In this document: piece by piece, positions 15,790-24,089 of the stretch | How the letters are laid out: each line of letters opens with the position of its first letter | How positions within the stretch are numbered: position 1 is the stretch's first letter | Assembly (NCBI GenBank): GCA_043777595.1 | Contig: JAYWHT010000077.1 | Location: 1-64,000, forward strand | Length of the DNA stretch: 64,000 nucleotides | From: JAYVJH01 sp043777595 | GTDB lineage: Bacteria; Bacteroidota; Bacteroidia; Cytophagales; Spirosomataceae | Direction of reading: 5' to 3' | Made by a program: the position numbers and the translations under genes | Notes under the pieces: model-generated | Told to the model about the DNA's origin: nothing | The model's input: the letters and a program-made list of their open reading frames with translations, nothing else | The model's database searches: none

Positions 15790-16542
15790 TTATTGGTCAA
15801 TCCAGGTTTTGAAGGCAGATACTTTTTCTTTGCTCACCGCTACTTCACTTTCTGGCAAGGGTTTCAGAAATATCTGGATTCGCCCATTAAAACTACTTTT
15901 CATTCGTTGAATGGCTGCAATGTGGCCAATAAATTTTCGGTTTATTCTAAAAAAAAAGGTCGGATTCAGAAGTTCTTCAAGCTGTTCGAGTCGATAATCT
16001 ACAATGTAACGTTTGGCATCTGTACCTACCAAATAAACAGTTTTATCGTCAGCATAAAAATAGGCAATTTCTTCGGTAGTTCGATAGGTTAGGTTGTCGC
16101 CATATCGCACCAAAAACCGCTGCTTGTAAGGCTGTGTGAGTTGCTTTATGGTAGTTTCGAGGCGTTCCAAATCCAATAAAGAAACGTTTTTCCATTGGCA
16201 AAATTTTGTTAAAGCTCGGCTCAAATCTTGTCCGTCAATTGGTTTCAGTAGGTAATCTAAGCTATTGAGCTGAAACGCTTCGAGTGCGTGGCGGTCGTAA
16301 GCGGTTGTAAAAATAAGTGGTACTTGTACGTTGGCCTTTCGCAAAAACTCAAAACTCGAGCCATCGGCTAAGTGAATGTCCACAAAAATTAAATCTGGGG
16401 GTGGGTTGTTGGCCCACCACTCGGTAGCGACCTCAACAGACTCCAGAATACTTAATACTCTACAAGTCGGTGAAGCCCGCCAGAGTAGTTCTTGCAACCG
16501 CTCGGCAGACAGTCTTTCGTCTTCAAGAATAAGTACTTGCAT
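15790..16542 (-). CDS. LytTR-family response regulator
   Basis: A 250-residue response regulator. The receiver domain (1-120) has acidic residues Glu7-Asp8-Glu9, phospho-acceptor Asp55 (IFVDIHL), Thr80 and Lys100 (LLKPID). The C-terminal LytTR DNA-binding domain (about 145-245) includes RFLVRYGDNLTYRTTEEIAY and FFRINRKFIGHIAAIQ. Its gene begins 15 bases after the histidine kinase gene. In LytS/LytTR pairs the regulator often activates nearby envelope genes. The three envelope genes that follow on the same strand are the obvious candidates. Confidence 0.9.
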   Translation of the reverse strand: MQVLILEDERLSAERLQELLWRASPTCRVLSILESVEVATEWWANNPPPDLIFVDIHLADGSSFEFLRKANVQVPLIFTTAYDRHALEAFQLNSLDYLLKPIDGQDLSRALTKFCQWKNVSLLDLERLETTIKQLTQPYKQRFLVRYGDNLTYRTTEEIAYFYADDKTVYLVGTDAKRYIVDYRLEQLEELLNPTFFFRINRKFIGHIAAIQRMKSSFNGRIQIFLKPLPESEVAVSKEKVSAFKTWIDQ

Positions 16543-16557
16543 GGGTTTGTTGTTTTG

Positions 16558-17598
16558 TTAGGAGACGAGACTTTTGGCCAAAGAAACCGATAGCAGTGGA
16601 AGTTTTACTATAAAATCAGTACTTGTTTGATTTACTACGGGGACTTGGCCACCCAAAAATGCGTAACGCTGCAAAATATTAGACAACCCTATGCCCGTCG
16701 AAAGTGTTTCATCGTGTAGCCGTAATTGTAGGTTGTTCTGAACCACCAATATCTGGCCATCAATGTCTCTGATAGTCAGGTGCAGCGGTCTTCGCTCTGA
16801 CAAAACATTATGTTTCGCAGCATTTTCGATGAGCATCTGTAATGCTACGGGTACTAATTTTTTTTGGCGTGCCTCAGCACTTACATCAATATCTACTTGC
16901 AGGGCTGCTCCAAAACGTTTTTCTAACAAAAAAAGGTAGGCGTCAATAAATTGTAGTTCTTCATTGAGCGTTACCAATTCTTTTTCGTGACTTACCAATA
17001 CATACCGATATACTTTTGAGAACTGCTGCACAAAATCTACTGAGGCGTTGGTATCTTTGGGAATTAGTGCGGCCAAAACACTGAGGTTATTGAACAAAAA
17101 ATGAGGGTTTACTTGATTGCGAATGGCTTGTAACTCGGCCTGAACTGATATTTTTTTGAGTTGCTCGGCTTCTATTTGACTATTGCGGAGTTGTTTTACA
17201 TATTCAGAAATAACATGAACGGTGTTCAAAAACAAATTGATTCTGAATGCAAATACCAAACAAAGTTTGAGCGACAACCCTAATTCTGAGAGCGGAATGG
17301 CATGAATCTGGCCTGTTACTACAATAGCCAATACCGTAATGACCGATGTAGCCAATATGCTGACAGCAAACTGGTAGGCTATTTGTCTTAAAAAAGATAT
17401 TTTTTTGAGGCACAAGTAATTGTTTATGAAGCGATTGCTTTCCCAAATTCCAAAAATAACCACCAGAAACAAAACACCCACCGATACCAGACTTATTGGT
17501 ACAGGATAATACTTAAATATATCGACCGACCAGGTATTCAGAAAAGAATAAGCAGCCAAACCAATAATAAAAAAGTAGCGCAGACGGTGGCCAAACAT
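16558..17598 (-). CDS. LytS-type sensor histidine kinase
   Basis: A 346-residue membrane kinase. About four membrane helices occupy residues 5-130 with little extracytoplasmic sequence. A coiled linker (about 133-160) leads into the His_kinase motif NQVNPHFLFN with phospho-acceptor His166. The ATP-binding part has an N-box (MLIENAAKHN) and a G-box (STGIGLSNI). All catalytic motifs are present, unlike the second kinase of the 26.7-29.6 kb locus. It is paired with the LytTR regulator directly downstream. The stimulus is unknown and is probably sensed within or near the membrane. Confidence 0.88.
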   Translation of the reverse strand: MFGHRLRYFFIIGLAAYSFLNTWSVDIFKYYPVPISLVSVGVLFLVVIFGIWESNRFINNYLCLKKISFLRQIAYQFAVSILATSVITVLAIVVTGQIHAIPLSELGLSLKLCLVFAFRINLFLNTVHVISEYVKQLRNSQIEAEQLKKISVQAELQAIRNQVNPHFLFNNLSVLAALIPKDTNASVDFVQQFSKVYRYVLVSHEKELVTLNEELQFIDAYLFLLEKRFGAALQVDIDVSAEARQKKLVPVALQMLIENAAKHNVLSERRPLHLTIRDIDGQILVVQNNLQLRLHDETLSTGIGLSNILQRYAFLGGQVPVVNQTSTDFIVKLPLLSVSLAKSLVS

Positions 17599-17620
17599 AG
17601 TGATTGTAGTTGATTGGTTC

Positions 17621-17646
17621 TAATCAGTCGAGTTTGAGACTGATTA
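17621..17646. promoter_or_regulatory. Perfect palindrome upstream of the kinase operon
   Basis: A 9-base perfect inverted repeat (TAATCAGTC, loop GAGTTTGA, GACTGATTA) lies 22 bases upstream of the kinase start and has no T tract on either strand. It could be an operator, for example a regulator binding site, or a weak hairpin after the lipoprotein gene that ends at 17725. Confidence 0.35.
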
Positions 17647-17724
17647 AATAAAATAGGACTAAGAGACACTCGAGCTTGCTATCAATAACGATTTGGTAGC
17701 CAAAGCATACTTTTTGGTCTATAT

Positions 17725-18375
17725 TTAATCTCGCTGCCAGTCGCCAAAACCATTTATATCAGTCGCACCAATATACGTAGCTACTTCGGTTCTGGTGTTG
17801 GTGTTGTCTGCTGCCGTGAGAGCTACCCGCTGGCTTGTACCCAGTGCAACAAAATAGGCTTCTTGATTACTTCCCTGAGCCAAGGGCTTTGTTATGGTCT
17901 TGAACATGTCTTGCATGGCAAGGTCTTGGATAGTTATATCAAGTGCATTGAGATTACTCAAATTGGGTTTTAGTACCACAGACTTAGACTTATAAACACC
18001 ATTGCCAGCCGTGGGCATCAATAAATATGACAATGTGAGCGTAATTTTACCGTCGGCTATCATTTGCTGAATTTCGCCTACACTTTTGTTTTTGATTGTT
18101 GAAATATTTTTTATTAAACTCAACAGCGACTCACTGCTCACATTCGAGGCACTGATACGTGTGGGTATTCCAAATCTGCTGAGGTCTCTGTGTGTTATTT
18201 TGGGGGCAACAATACTAAAAAAAGAACTCTGGGGTGAAACATCTGAAACAGCTACTACTTTGCCATCAGCCCATTCAAAAGGCACAGCCTCTTGTTCTTT
18301 TTGACCACAGCCCCACAAGCACAATACAGCACAAATGGCCAAATTAGATAATATTTGTTGCAATTTATTTTTCAT
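17725..18375 (-). CDS. Lipoprotein of unknown function
   Basis: A 216-residue lipoprotein. The signal peptide ends in a lipobox-like LCLWGC with Cys23. No domain is recognised in the mature part, which is Ser/Thr/Asn-rich and mixes short strands and helices (SLLSLIKNISTIKNKSVGEI). It lies 89 bases downstream of the double-fasciclin lipoprotein on the same strand. The pair may form an envelope unit connected with the sigma/anti-sigma genes further upstream. Confidence 0.6.
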   Translation of the reverse strand: MKNKLQQILSNLAICAVLCLWGCGQKEQEAVPFEWADGKVVAVSDVSPQSSFFSIVAPKITHRDLSRFGIPTRISASNVSSESLLSLIKNISTIKNKSVGEIQQMIADGKITLTLSYLLMPTAGNGVYKSKSVVLKPNLSNLNALDITIQDLAMQDMFKTITKPLAQGSNQEAYFVALGTSQRVALTAADNTNTRTEVATYIGATDINGFGDWQRD

Positions 18376-18464
18376 ATTGTTTTTTGGTTGAATTGTAAGT
18401 AAGCCCGAACCGAACAGTTCGAGCTTACCTAAGTGTAAAGATATTGAAAGATACTCAATTTTTA

Positions 18465-19370
18465 TTACGGAATCAGTACTTTGTCAATAACGTGAACAAC
18501 GCCATTGGTAGCATAAAAGTCGGTAGCGGTTACTTTCGACACTGCCCCCCCTGTGGCTTTGATACCCGCACCGCTGCTCAAATCTACTGTTACTTTGCCT
18601 GTACCCAACGCCGTTTGTTCGCTTGCACCGTTTACTAAGTCAGTAGAAAATACCCGACCTGGTAGCACATGATAAAGTAAAATATCGGTGATTTGCTTTT
18701 TGGTCAAACTGGCAGGATTTACCGTCTTGAACAGTTCAGCGAAAGCAGTATTGGTTGGGGCAAATACAGTATATGCACCCCCACTAAGTGTAGTAACAAG
18801 GTCGGCATCTTTTACCAAAGTAACCAGTGTCGAAAAGTCTGGGTTGTCTGAGGCAATCTGTACGATGTTTTTCAAAGGTTGCATTATAACGTTGTCTATG
18901 ACGTGGATTGTACCGTTAGAGGTTACAATGTCGGCAGTCGTTACCTTTATTTTACCGTTGATAAACACCCCAGAGGCATTTTTAGACAGATAAATTTTAC
19001 GACTACCCGCAGTAGTGGCCTCGCCTGGCTTTACGTTGGCGGCAAGCACATTTACCCCAAGTACGTGGTCGAGCAATACTTTCGATAAGTCTTCTTTTGA
19101 GATTTTACTCAAATCGGTGATGCCTGCTTTGGTAAAAGCGGCATTGTCGGGGGCAAAAACTGTGAATGGCCCCGGGCCTGAGAGCGTATTGACGAGTTCG
19201 GCTTTTTGAAGAGCCGCCACCAATGTCGAAAACTTGGGGTCGGCCAACGCAGTTTCTACGATGTTATTGACCTTGGGGGTTTCTTCTTTACAAGACACAA
19301 ATACTAAGAGGCCGAGTGCCACTACCAAAAGCGAGAGGCTGAACGAACGGACGAATGAGGGTGTTTTCAT
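18465..19370 (-). CDS. Lipoprotein with two fasciclin (FAS1) domains
   Basis: A 301-residue lipoprotein. The signal peptide ends in a lipobox (VFVSC, Cys27). Two FAS1 domains follow at about 38-165 and 168-300. Each has the family markers: FTVFAPDNAAF or YTVFAPTNTAF (H1 region), LLDHVLGV or LLYHVLPG (YH-type motif) and a closing VIDNVIMQP or VIDKVLIP. FAS1 domains mediate cell-surface adhesion or protein contacts. In Bacteroidota such genes often sit near ECF sigma systems, as here. The 291-base gap upstream of this gene holds no recognisable gene. Confidence 0.9.
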   Translation of the reverse strand: MKTPSFVRSFSLSLLVVALGLLVFVSCKEETPKVNNIVETALADPKFSTLVAALQKAELVNTLSGPGPFTVFAPDNAAFTKAGITDLSKISKEDLSKVLLDHVLGVNVLAANVKPGEATTAGSRKIYLSKNASGVFINGKIKVTTADIVTSNGTIHVIDNVIMQPLKNIVQIASDNPDFSTLVTLVKDADLVTTLSGGAYTVFAPTNTAFAELFKTVNPASLTKKQITDILLYHVLPGRVFSTDLVNGASEQTALGTGKVTVDLSSGAGIKATGGAVSKVTATDFYATNGVVHVIDKVLIP

Positions 19371-19661
19371 GGTTACTAATTTTGTTTTTTTGATAAAGTA
19401 ATTTTAAGTTTTACACCGACAATAACGCCCAAGCCCGACCTGACGTTTAGTTCAAACCCCTCAACAGTCGGATTTAAAGAGTGAAACCGTCAAAAACAGG
19501 AGGCGAGCCACCTATTCAGTGCCATTTAATACACTTCAATCTGGCTTTGGCCAAAGGGCTTCGATTTCAAGTAGTCGTAGTTTGGCTGTATTAAACTTCA
19601 GACCGATTACCGATTGGAATAATGTAGATTTAAAACTATTTATTTTCAAACTCGTTTAAAC

Positions 19662-20615
19662 TTATTTTACGGCTTTTTTTGTTTTCTTTTGGCTTTTCCA
19701 TACTGCTTTCTTGGTAGCTCTTTTTGATTTACTACTGTGTCTGATTACTACTACTTCGTTCAAAGATTTACTGTCTTCTTCCAACACAATTTGTTGCGTA
19801 GTAGAATCTCTAACGACAATTTCTTTTTTGTCGAAACCTACATAACTAAATGCCAGTCTGTCGCCCATCTTGATTTTATCTAACAAAAAAGCACCGTTTA
19901 CGTCAGTACTTACACCTCGCCCCGACCCTTCTACATTGACCGATACACCAGGCAAAACCGACCCATCAACCGCTCTAATAACACCTCTGGCCGTAATTTG
20001 AGTAGCCAACAATACCGAATCTGTTTTTGAGAAACTACCCACAGAAGACATTGGGGCAGCTTTGGTCATAATAGGGCTAACTGTTTCTACTTTTTCGGTT
20101 GTTGGTGCTATTTCAGCTTTTATTTGGTCATCATCGGCAGCCACAATGATTTCTTCATCGGCCGTTGCGTTGTCGTACAAAGTTGCCGTTTGTGGTTTGG
20201 GTTTGTCAATGGCGGCCAGCGATCCCTCTTTTTTGGGTTTTATTACTTCGGTCTGTAATGTCTTTTCTTCGGTTATGGGTGCAGCCACGGTTAGAGTTAG
20301 TTCTGTGTTTTTTTCTATTTTAAAATAAACCCAACCCAACCCAACACCCACCACTACCGCCGCCGCCGAAGCCCAAAACCATGCGCCCAATCGCTGAGTC
20401 TGCGTGGGGCTTACTCGTTTTTGTAGTCTTTCTCTTAGCTCGGCAAGGTCGTCGGTAGTGTTTGGTGAGGCCATGAGGCCAGCGAGTGCATCGGCTACAA
20501 AAGGGTCGTTGAGTGCCGCCCGTTCAACGACATATTGCTCTGCCCGACTGAGTTGCCCAGCCACATACTTTCGCAGTTGTTCGGTGGTAGGTTGTTTATT
20601 CATGTCGTCGTTCAA
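19662..20615 (-). CDS. Anti-sigma factor with periplasmic carboxypeptidase-like domain
   Basis: A 317-residue single-pass membrane protein whose start overlaps the sigma factor gene by 20 bases. The cytoplasmic N-terminus (1-90, TTEQLRKYVAGQLSRAEQYV) resembles anti-sigma domains. A membrane helix at about 93-115 (WFWASAAAVVVGVGLGWVYF) is followed by a Thr/Glu/Ala-rich linker. The periplasmic part (about 208-285) is a carboxypeptidase regulatory-like beta domain (TARGVIRAVDGSVLPGVSVN...FSYVGFDKKEI, ending KSLNEVVVI). The C-terminal tail is very basic (Lys/Arg). In TonB-linked receptors this beta domain precedes the plug; here it may be the sensing element that releases the sigma factor. Confidence 0.78.
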   Translation of the reverse strand: MNDDMNKQPTTEQLRKYVAGQLSRAEQYVVERAALNDPFVADALAGLMASPNTTDDLAELRERLQKRVSPTQTQRLGAWFWASAAAVVVGVGLGWVYFKIEKNTELTLTVAAPITEEKTLQTEVIKPKKEGSLAAIDKPKPQTATLYDNATADEEIIVAADDDQIKAEIAPTTEKVETVSPIMTKAAPMSSVGSFSKTDSVLLATQITARGVIRAVDGSVLPGVSVNVEGSGRGVSTDVNGAFLLDKIKMGDRLAFSYVGFDKKEIVVRDSTTQQIVLEEDSKSLNEVVVIRHSSKSKRATKKAVWKSQKKTKKAVK

Positions 20616-21219
20616 TACAGTTTTTTAGATTTCGTTTGCCATTTTGCAAATAGCTTTTTACTTTATTTAACTCAAAACCAGTAAGTTCTACAATATCCTG
20701 ATAGCATTTTTGTTGCCAATAAAACAAGTCAATACTCTGCCGTTGTTCTGCTGACAGTGTTTGGAGGCAGTCGCCGAGTGCTGATAACTGCCCATCGATT
20801 TCAAAATTTTCGGCAGACTCACTAACAGCCCAATTTTCATACTGTTCGTTTTCAAAAACAGACTCATCGCCCACCGATACTTTCTGGCTTCTGAGCTGCA
20901 TCAAGCAATGGTTGCGAGCCACACTATGCAGCCAGTTTTTAAAATTACTGACTTCGTGCGTTTTTAGGTCTGTAATCAACTTCTCAAAAATCTGCATCAC
21001 GGCATCTTTGGCTTCGGCTTCTTGCCGCAAATATTTATAACAAAGGCCATAAACCATGTCCATATACCGCTCATAAAGCTCGCCCAAAGTCTCCAAATCG
21101 CCCGTGCGTTTGTAGCCTGCCAGGTAGTCGGCATCGGTCAAGTCTGTTTTTGGGCGAAATAATTTTATGAACACAATTGTCGGTTTTGAGTATTGATGCG
21201 ATTGTTGAGCAAGTTCCAT
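20596..21219 (-). CDS. ECF-type RNA polymerase sigma-70 factor
   Basis: A 207-residue ECF sigma factor. Region 2 spans about 45-115 (GELYERYMDMVYGLCYKYL...AKDAVMQIFEKL, then FKNWLHSVARNHCL). An acidic linker follows (about 118-145). Region 4 (about 150-200) has LSAEQRQSIDLFYWQQKCYQ and the recognition helix near ELNKVKSYLQNGKRNL. Translational overlap with the anti-sigma gene supports regulation as a pair. The in-frame start at 21219 gives a 25-residue N-terminal extension; an internal start could be used. Likely targets are envelope genes such as the fasciclin gene downstream or the divergent VWA gene. Confidence 0.9.
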   Translation of the reverse strand: MELAQQSHQYSKPTIVFIKLFRPKTDLTDADYLAGYKRTGDLETLGELYERYMDMVYGLCYKYLRQEAEAKDAVMQIFEKLITDLKTHEVSNFKNWLHSVARNHCLMQLRSQKVSVGDESVFENEQYENWAVSESAENFEIDGQLSALGDCLQTLSAEQRQSIDLFYWQQKCYQDIVELTGFELNKVKSYLQNGKRNLKNCIERRHE

Positions 21220-21314
21220 AAAAAAAATGAAAAATAATTATGGAATCATTAAAGTCTTTGCATCAATGGTACAAATCAACTCAGATATTATTTTAAAAAC
21301 TAAACTACAAAACA

Positions 21315-22829
21315 ATGAAAACACACTTTTTTGCATTGATTATGAGCATTTTAACACTTGTATCTTGCGCTCAAACCAAATCTTTTACGCTTTTAGGTAC
21401 TGTTACCAATGCCACAGACAGGTCGCCTTTGGTAGGTGTGTCTATCAATATCAAAGGAACAGCAACAGGTACAAAAACTGATATTAACGGAAAATATCGG
21501 CTCAAAATCAAAACAGACGATAGGCTCGTTTTTGTATTTGTAGGTTATAATTCTTACGAAACAAAAATCAAAAAAGACACCCTGCTCAATGTCGCACTTC
21601 AAGCTGATACTAGAGTTTTGAACGAAATGATTGTTGTTGGTCATTACAAAATAGCACGTGAACCAATGCTGATGGATTCACGTGCCGAAATCATAATGAG
21701 TAAGTCCAGTTCAGCCTCACCCATGAATGTCAGTGATACCGAAGCCGAAGAAATGATAGCCCTACCAGCTATTGACAAAGCAAATATGCAAGCCCGCACC
21801 CTAACAGCAGGCGAGTGGAACGACTTAGCAAATTGGGATTTTTGGCAAAACCTGATGCGTGAAAACCAGTGGGCAGCGATGCAAGAGCATTGGCAAATGT
21901 TTACAAATCAGAAACTAAAAATTGTACTAAAAGACAAAAAAGGAAAGCCCGCCAATGGTATTTCGGTAGAATTGTGGACAAATAATAAACTCGAATGGAC
22001 GGCACAGACCGATGTTTTTGGTGAGGCCGTTTTGTGGAATAACTTGTTTGAGACAACAAAAAATGAGGTGCAGAATATGGTCGTCAAAATTAAAAACAAT
22101 GCAGGTCAAGAACTAAAAAACTGGACGGTACAAGACAAAAACGCAACTCAAAACGTAATTTTGGACACACCTGCGCCAGTGTCCAATGTAGTCGATATTA
22201 TGTTTGTTGTTGATGCCACTGGCTCAATGGGCGATGAAATAAACTACCTAAAAAGCGAACTCGAAGATATTATCAGTAAAGTACAATCGACAGACAGTCA
22301 AGGTGTTATAAGACTTGGTATGGCTTTTTATAGAGACCATGGCGATGAGTATTTGGTTCGCAATTTTGACTTCACGACCAACATTAAGCAAGTACAAAGC
22401 GACCTCAATCAGCAAAGTGCAGGCGGCGGCGGCGACTTTGAAGAAGCCGTGGACGAAGCCTTAGACAACGCCATCAGTCAGCAACGATGGAACGCAACTG
22501 CCACCACTCGACTGCTGTTTTTGATATTAGACGCTCCACCACACCACGACCCACAACGTATAAAAACCATACAAAAAAACATGGAAGCAGCAGCTCGAAA
22601 AGGTATCAAAATCATTCCAGTAGTGGCCAGTGGCATTGATAAAAATACAGAGTTTTTGATGCGAATGACCGCCCAAGCCACCAACGGAACGTATGTGTTT
22701 TTGACAGATGATAGCGGCGTAGGCAATGCACACCTCAAACCTACGATTGGTAGCTATCAGGTCGAATATTTGAATAACTTGATACTGCGCCTCATCAAAA
22801 AATATAGCTTGGCCAAAGCTGAATCTTAG
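21315..22829 (+). CDS. Secreted von Willebrand factor A protein with carboxypeptidase-like domain
   Basis: A 504-residue exported protein; the signal ends LVSCAQ (Cys18), so it may be a lipoprotein. Residues about 25-115 are a carboxypeptidase regulatory-like beta domain (LLGTVTNATDRSPLVGVSIN, ending VLNEMIVVGH). A second Ig-like segment (about 200-285) follows. A VWA domain (about 293-480) has a metal-site motif DATGSMG starting at Asp300. A conserved-looking AGGGGDFEEAVDEAL helix matches VWA proteins found in choice-of-anchor contexts. It is divergent from the sigma/anti-sigma pair, 95 bases away, and shares with the anti-sigma factor the same kind of N-terminal beta domain and its closing motif. 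Confidence 0.8.
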   Translation: MKTHFFALIMSILTLVSCAQTKSFTLLGTVTNATDRSPLVGVSINIKGTATGTKTDINGKYRLKIKTDDRLVFVFVGYNSYETKIKKDTLLNVALQADTRVLNEMIVVGHYKIAREPMLMDSRAEIIMSKSSSASPMNVSDTEAEEMIALPAIDKANMQARTLTAGEWNDLANWDFWQNLMRENQWAAMQEHWQMFTNQKLKIVLKDKKGKPANGISVELWTNNKLEWTAQTDVFGEAVLWNNLFETTKNEVQNMVVKIKNNAGQELKNWTVQDKNATQNVILDTPAPVSNVVDIMFVVDATGSMGDEINYLKSELEDIISKVQSTDSQGVIRLGMAFYRDHGDEYLVRNFDFTTNIKQVQSDLNQQSAGGGGDFEEAVDEALDNAISQQRWNATATTRLLFLILDAPPHHDPQRIKTIQKNMEAAARKGIKIIPVVASGIDKNTEFLMRMTAQATNGTYVFLTDDSGVGNAHLKPTIGSYQVEYLNNLILRLIKKYSLAKAES

Positions 22830-22874
22830 CAAGATAGTTGTCGAAAAAAATAGTTTCCTTTTTTTAATAAAGTT

Positions 22875-22905
22875 ATTGATAATCCAATAAATAACCTTAA
22901 TTTTG
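22875..22905 (+). promoter_or_regulatory. Bacteroidota-type promoter of rpsT
   Basis: An exact TAnnTTTG -7 box (TAATTTTG, 22898-22905) lies 19 bases after ATTG (22875-22878), which fits the -33 TTTG element. The start codon is 38 bases downstream. Confidence 0.75.
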
Positions 22906-22943
22906 CAGACATTTTAATAGAATATAATCGTTTTTGAAATACA

Positions 22944-23207
22944 ATGGCAAATCACAAATCAGCATTAAAGAGAATCCGTGCCAACGAGACCAAGCGTTTG
23001 AGAAATCGTTACCAGCACAAAACTACACGTACAATGGTTCGCAAGCTACGTGATACAAAAGCACAACCAGCCGCAGCAGCCCTTTACATCACTGTAAGCT
23101 CAATGCTCGATAAACTGGCAAAACGCAATGTAATTCACAAAAACAAGGCATCAAACCTGAAATCAAAATTGGCCAAGCACGTCAATTCATTGGCAATGGC
23201 TGCTTAG
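22944..23207 (+). CDS. rpsT: 30S ribosomal protein S20
   Basis: An 87-residue basic protein with the S20 signature: MANHKSALKRIRANETKRLRN at the N-terminus, a KTTRTMVRKLR helix and an AASNLKSKLAK-like C-terminal helix (KASNLKSKLAKHVNSL). S20 binds 16S rRNA early in 30S assembly. The gene is monocistronic: a canonical promoter precedes it and a strong terminator follows 22 bases after the stop. Confidence 0.98.
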   Translation: MANHKSALKRIRANETKRLRNRYQHKTTRTMVRKLRDTKAQPAAAALYITVSSMLDKLAKRNVIHKNKASNLKSKLAKHVNSLAMAA

Positions 23208-23229
23208 TTGTCCGACAATTAAACTATAT

Positions 23230-23266
23230 AAAAAGACCTTTGAGATATACTTTCAAAGGTCTTTTT
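23230..23266 (+). terminator. Intrinsic terminator of rpsT
   Basis: A 14-base perfect stem (AAAAAGACCTTTGA and complement) with a 9-base loop ends in a run of five T. Confidence 0.85.
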
Positions 23267-23313
23267 GGTGATTTGTAAAAAATAAATACAAGGTTTTAAA
23301 TAGTTTATATGCA

Positions 23314-23631
23314 ATGATTAGGCGTAGCACTCTTTTTAAACAAATAAAAAACGTAGCCCATAGTTTTGACCCTCAAGCAAAGGTTATTTTGTTTGGCTCC
23401 AGAGCCAGAGGAGACCATAATAAAGATTCTGATTGGGATTTTATGGTTTTAACAGAAAAAGAATTTGATTGGAGACAAGAAAACGAGTTTCGCAACAAGG
23501 TCTATTATGACATTGAGTTAAAGACCGATGCCATACTATATACGACTATCGAAAACTATAAAAATTGGGAATTATACAAAACAGCCGACCCCTTTTTTAT
23601 AAATATTGCTAATGAGGGTTTAGAAATATGA
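23314..23631 (+). CDS. MNT-type minimal nucleotidyltransferase (antitoxin)
   Basis: A 105-residue minimal nucleotidyltransferase. It has the helix-turn motif GSRARGD (from Gly28) and the acidic pair Asp40/Asp42 in DSDWDFMV, with a third acid near Asp72 (ELKTDAIL). All catalytic residues appear intact. MNT proteins paired with HEPN proteins act as antitoxins, in some cases by AMPylating the toxin. Its last codon overlaps the HEPN gene start by 4 bases (ATGA), as expected for a translationally coupled module. The DNA here is more AT-rich than rpsT or the propeller gene, which suggests horizontal gain. Confidence 0.85.
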   Translation: MIRRSTLFKQIKNVAHSFDPQAKVILFGSRARGDHNKDSDWDFMVLTEKEFDWRQENEFRNKVYYDIELKTDAILYTTIENYKNWELYKTADPFFINIANEGLEI

Positions 23632-24041
23632 CGGATTTGGAAAGAGAGGAAATTGTAGAGTATCATCTTTCAAAAGCAGATGAAACACTGGCAGAGGCAG
23701 CGCATCTGACAGTTGAAGGCTTTTGGAATGGAGTAGCCAATAGGTTATATTATGCTTGTTTTAATGCCGCAAGAGCAATTTTAATCCATGATAAAGTAGC
23801 AGTTCATAGTCATAGTGGTCTTAGAAATCAGTTTCATAAATGTTACATCAAAAGTAAAATTCTTGATGAAAAACTGGGCGAAATCCTAAATAGACTAATG
23901 AATCAGCGTGATGATGCTGATTATAAAATAAAAACTAAGTTTACAGAAGAACAAATACGTCCAAATATAGAAGAAGCCAAAAAATTTGTTAGTATTGTCA
24001 AAGAAAGAATCACCCAATCAAAAAACCAAAAAATACCATAG
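23628..24041 (+). CDS. HEPN domain protein (toxin)
   Basis: A 137-residue HEPN protein of the UPF0332 type. Recognisable segments are the helix with ANRLYYACFNAARAIL (about 36-52), the SHSGLRNQFHK motif (Arg66 to His70, the RNase-like R-x-H region) and RDDADYK near 112-118. HEPN toxins usually cleave RNA. In this subfamily the spacing of the R/H motif differs from the classic Rx4-6H, so catalytic activity is likely but not certain. It is coupled to the MNT gene by a 4-base overlap. Confidence 0.85.
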   Translation: MTDLEREEIVEYHLSKADETLAEAAHLTVEGFWNGVANRLYYACFNAARAILIHDKVAVHSHSGLRNQFHKCYIKSKILDEKLGEILNRLMNQRDDADYKIKTKFTEEQIRPNIEEAKKFVSIVKERITQSKNQKIP

Positions 24042-24089
24042 TCCATAAAATAATTATTTAAAATCAACCAAAAAATTTCTTTAACAACA

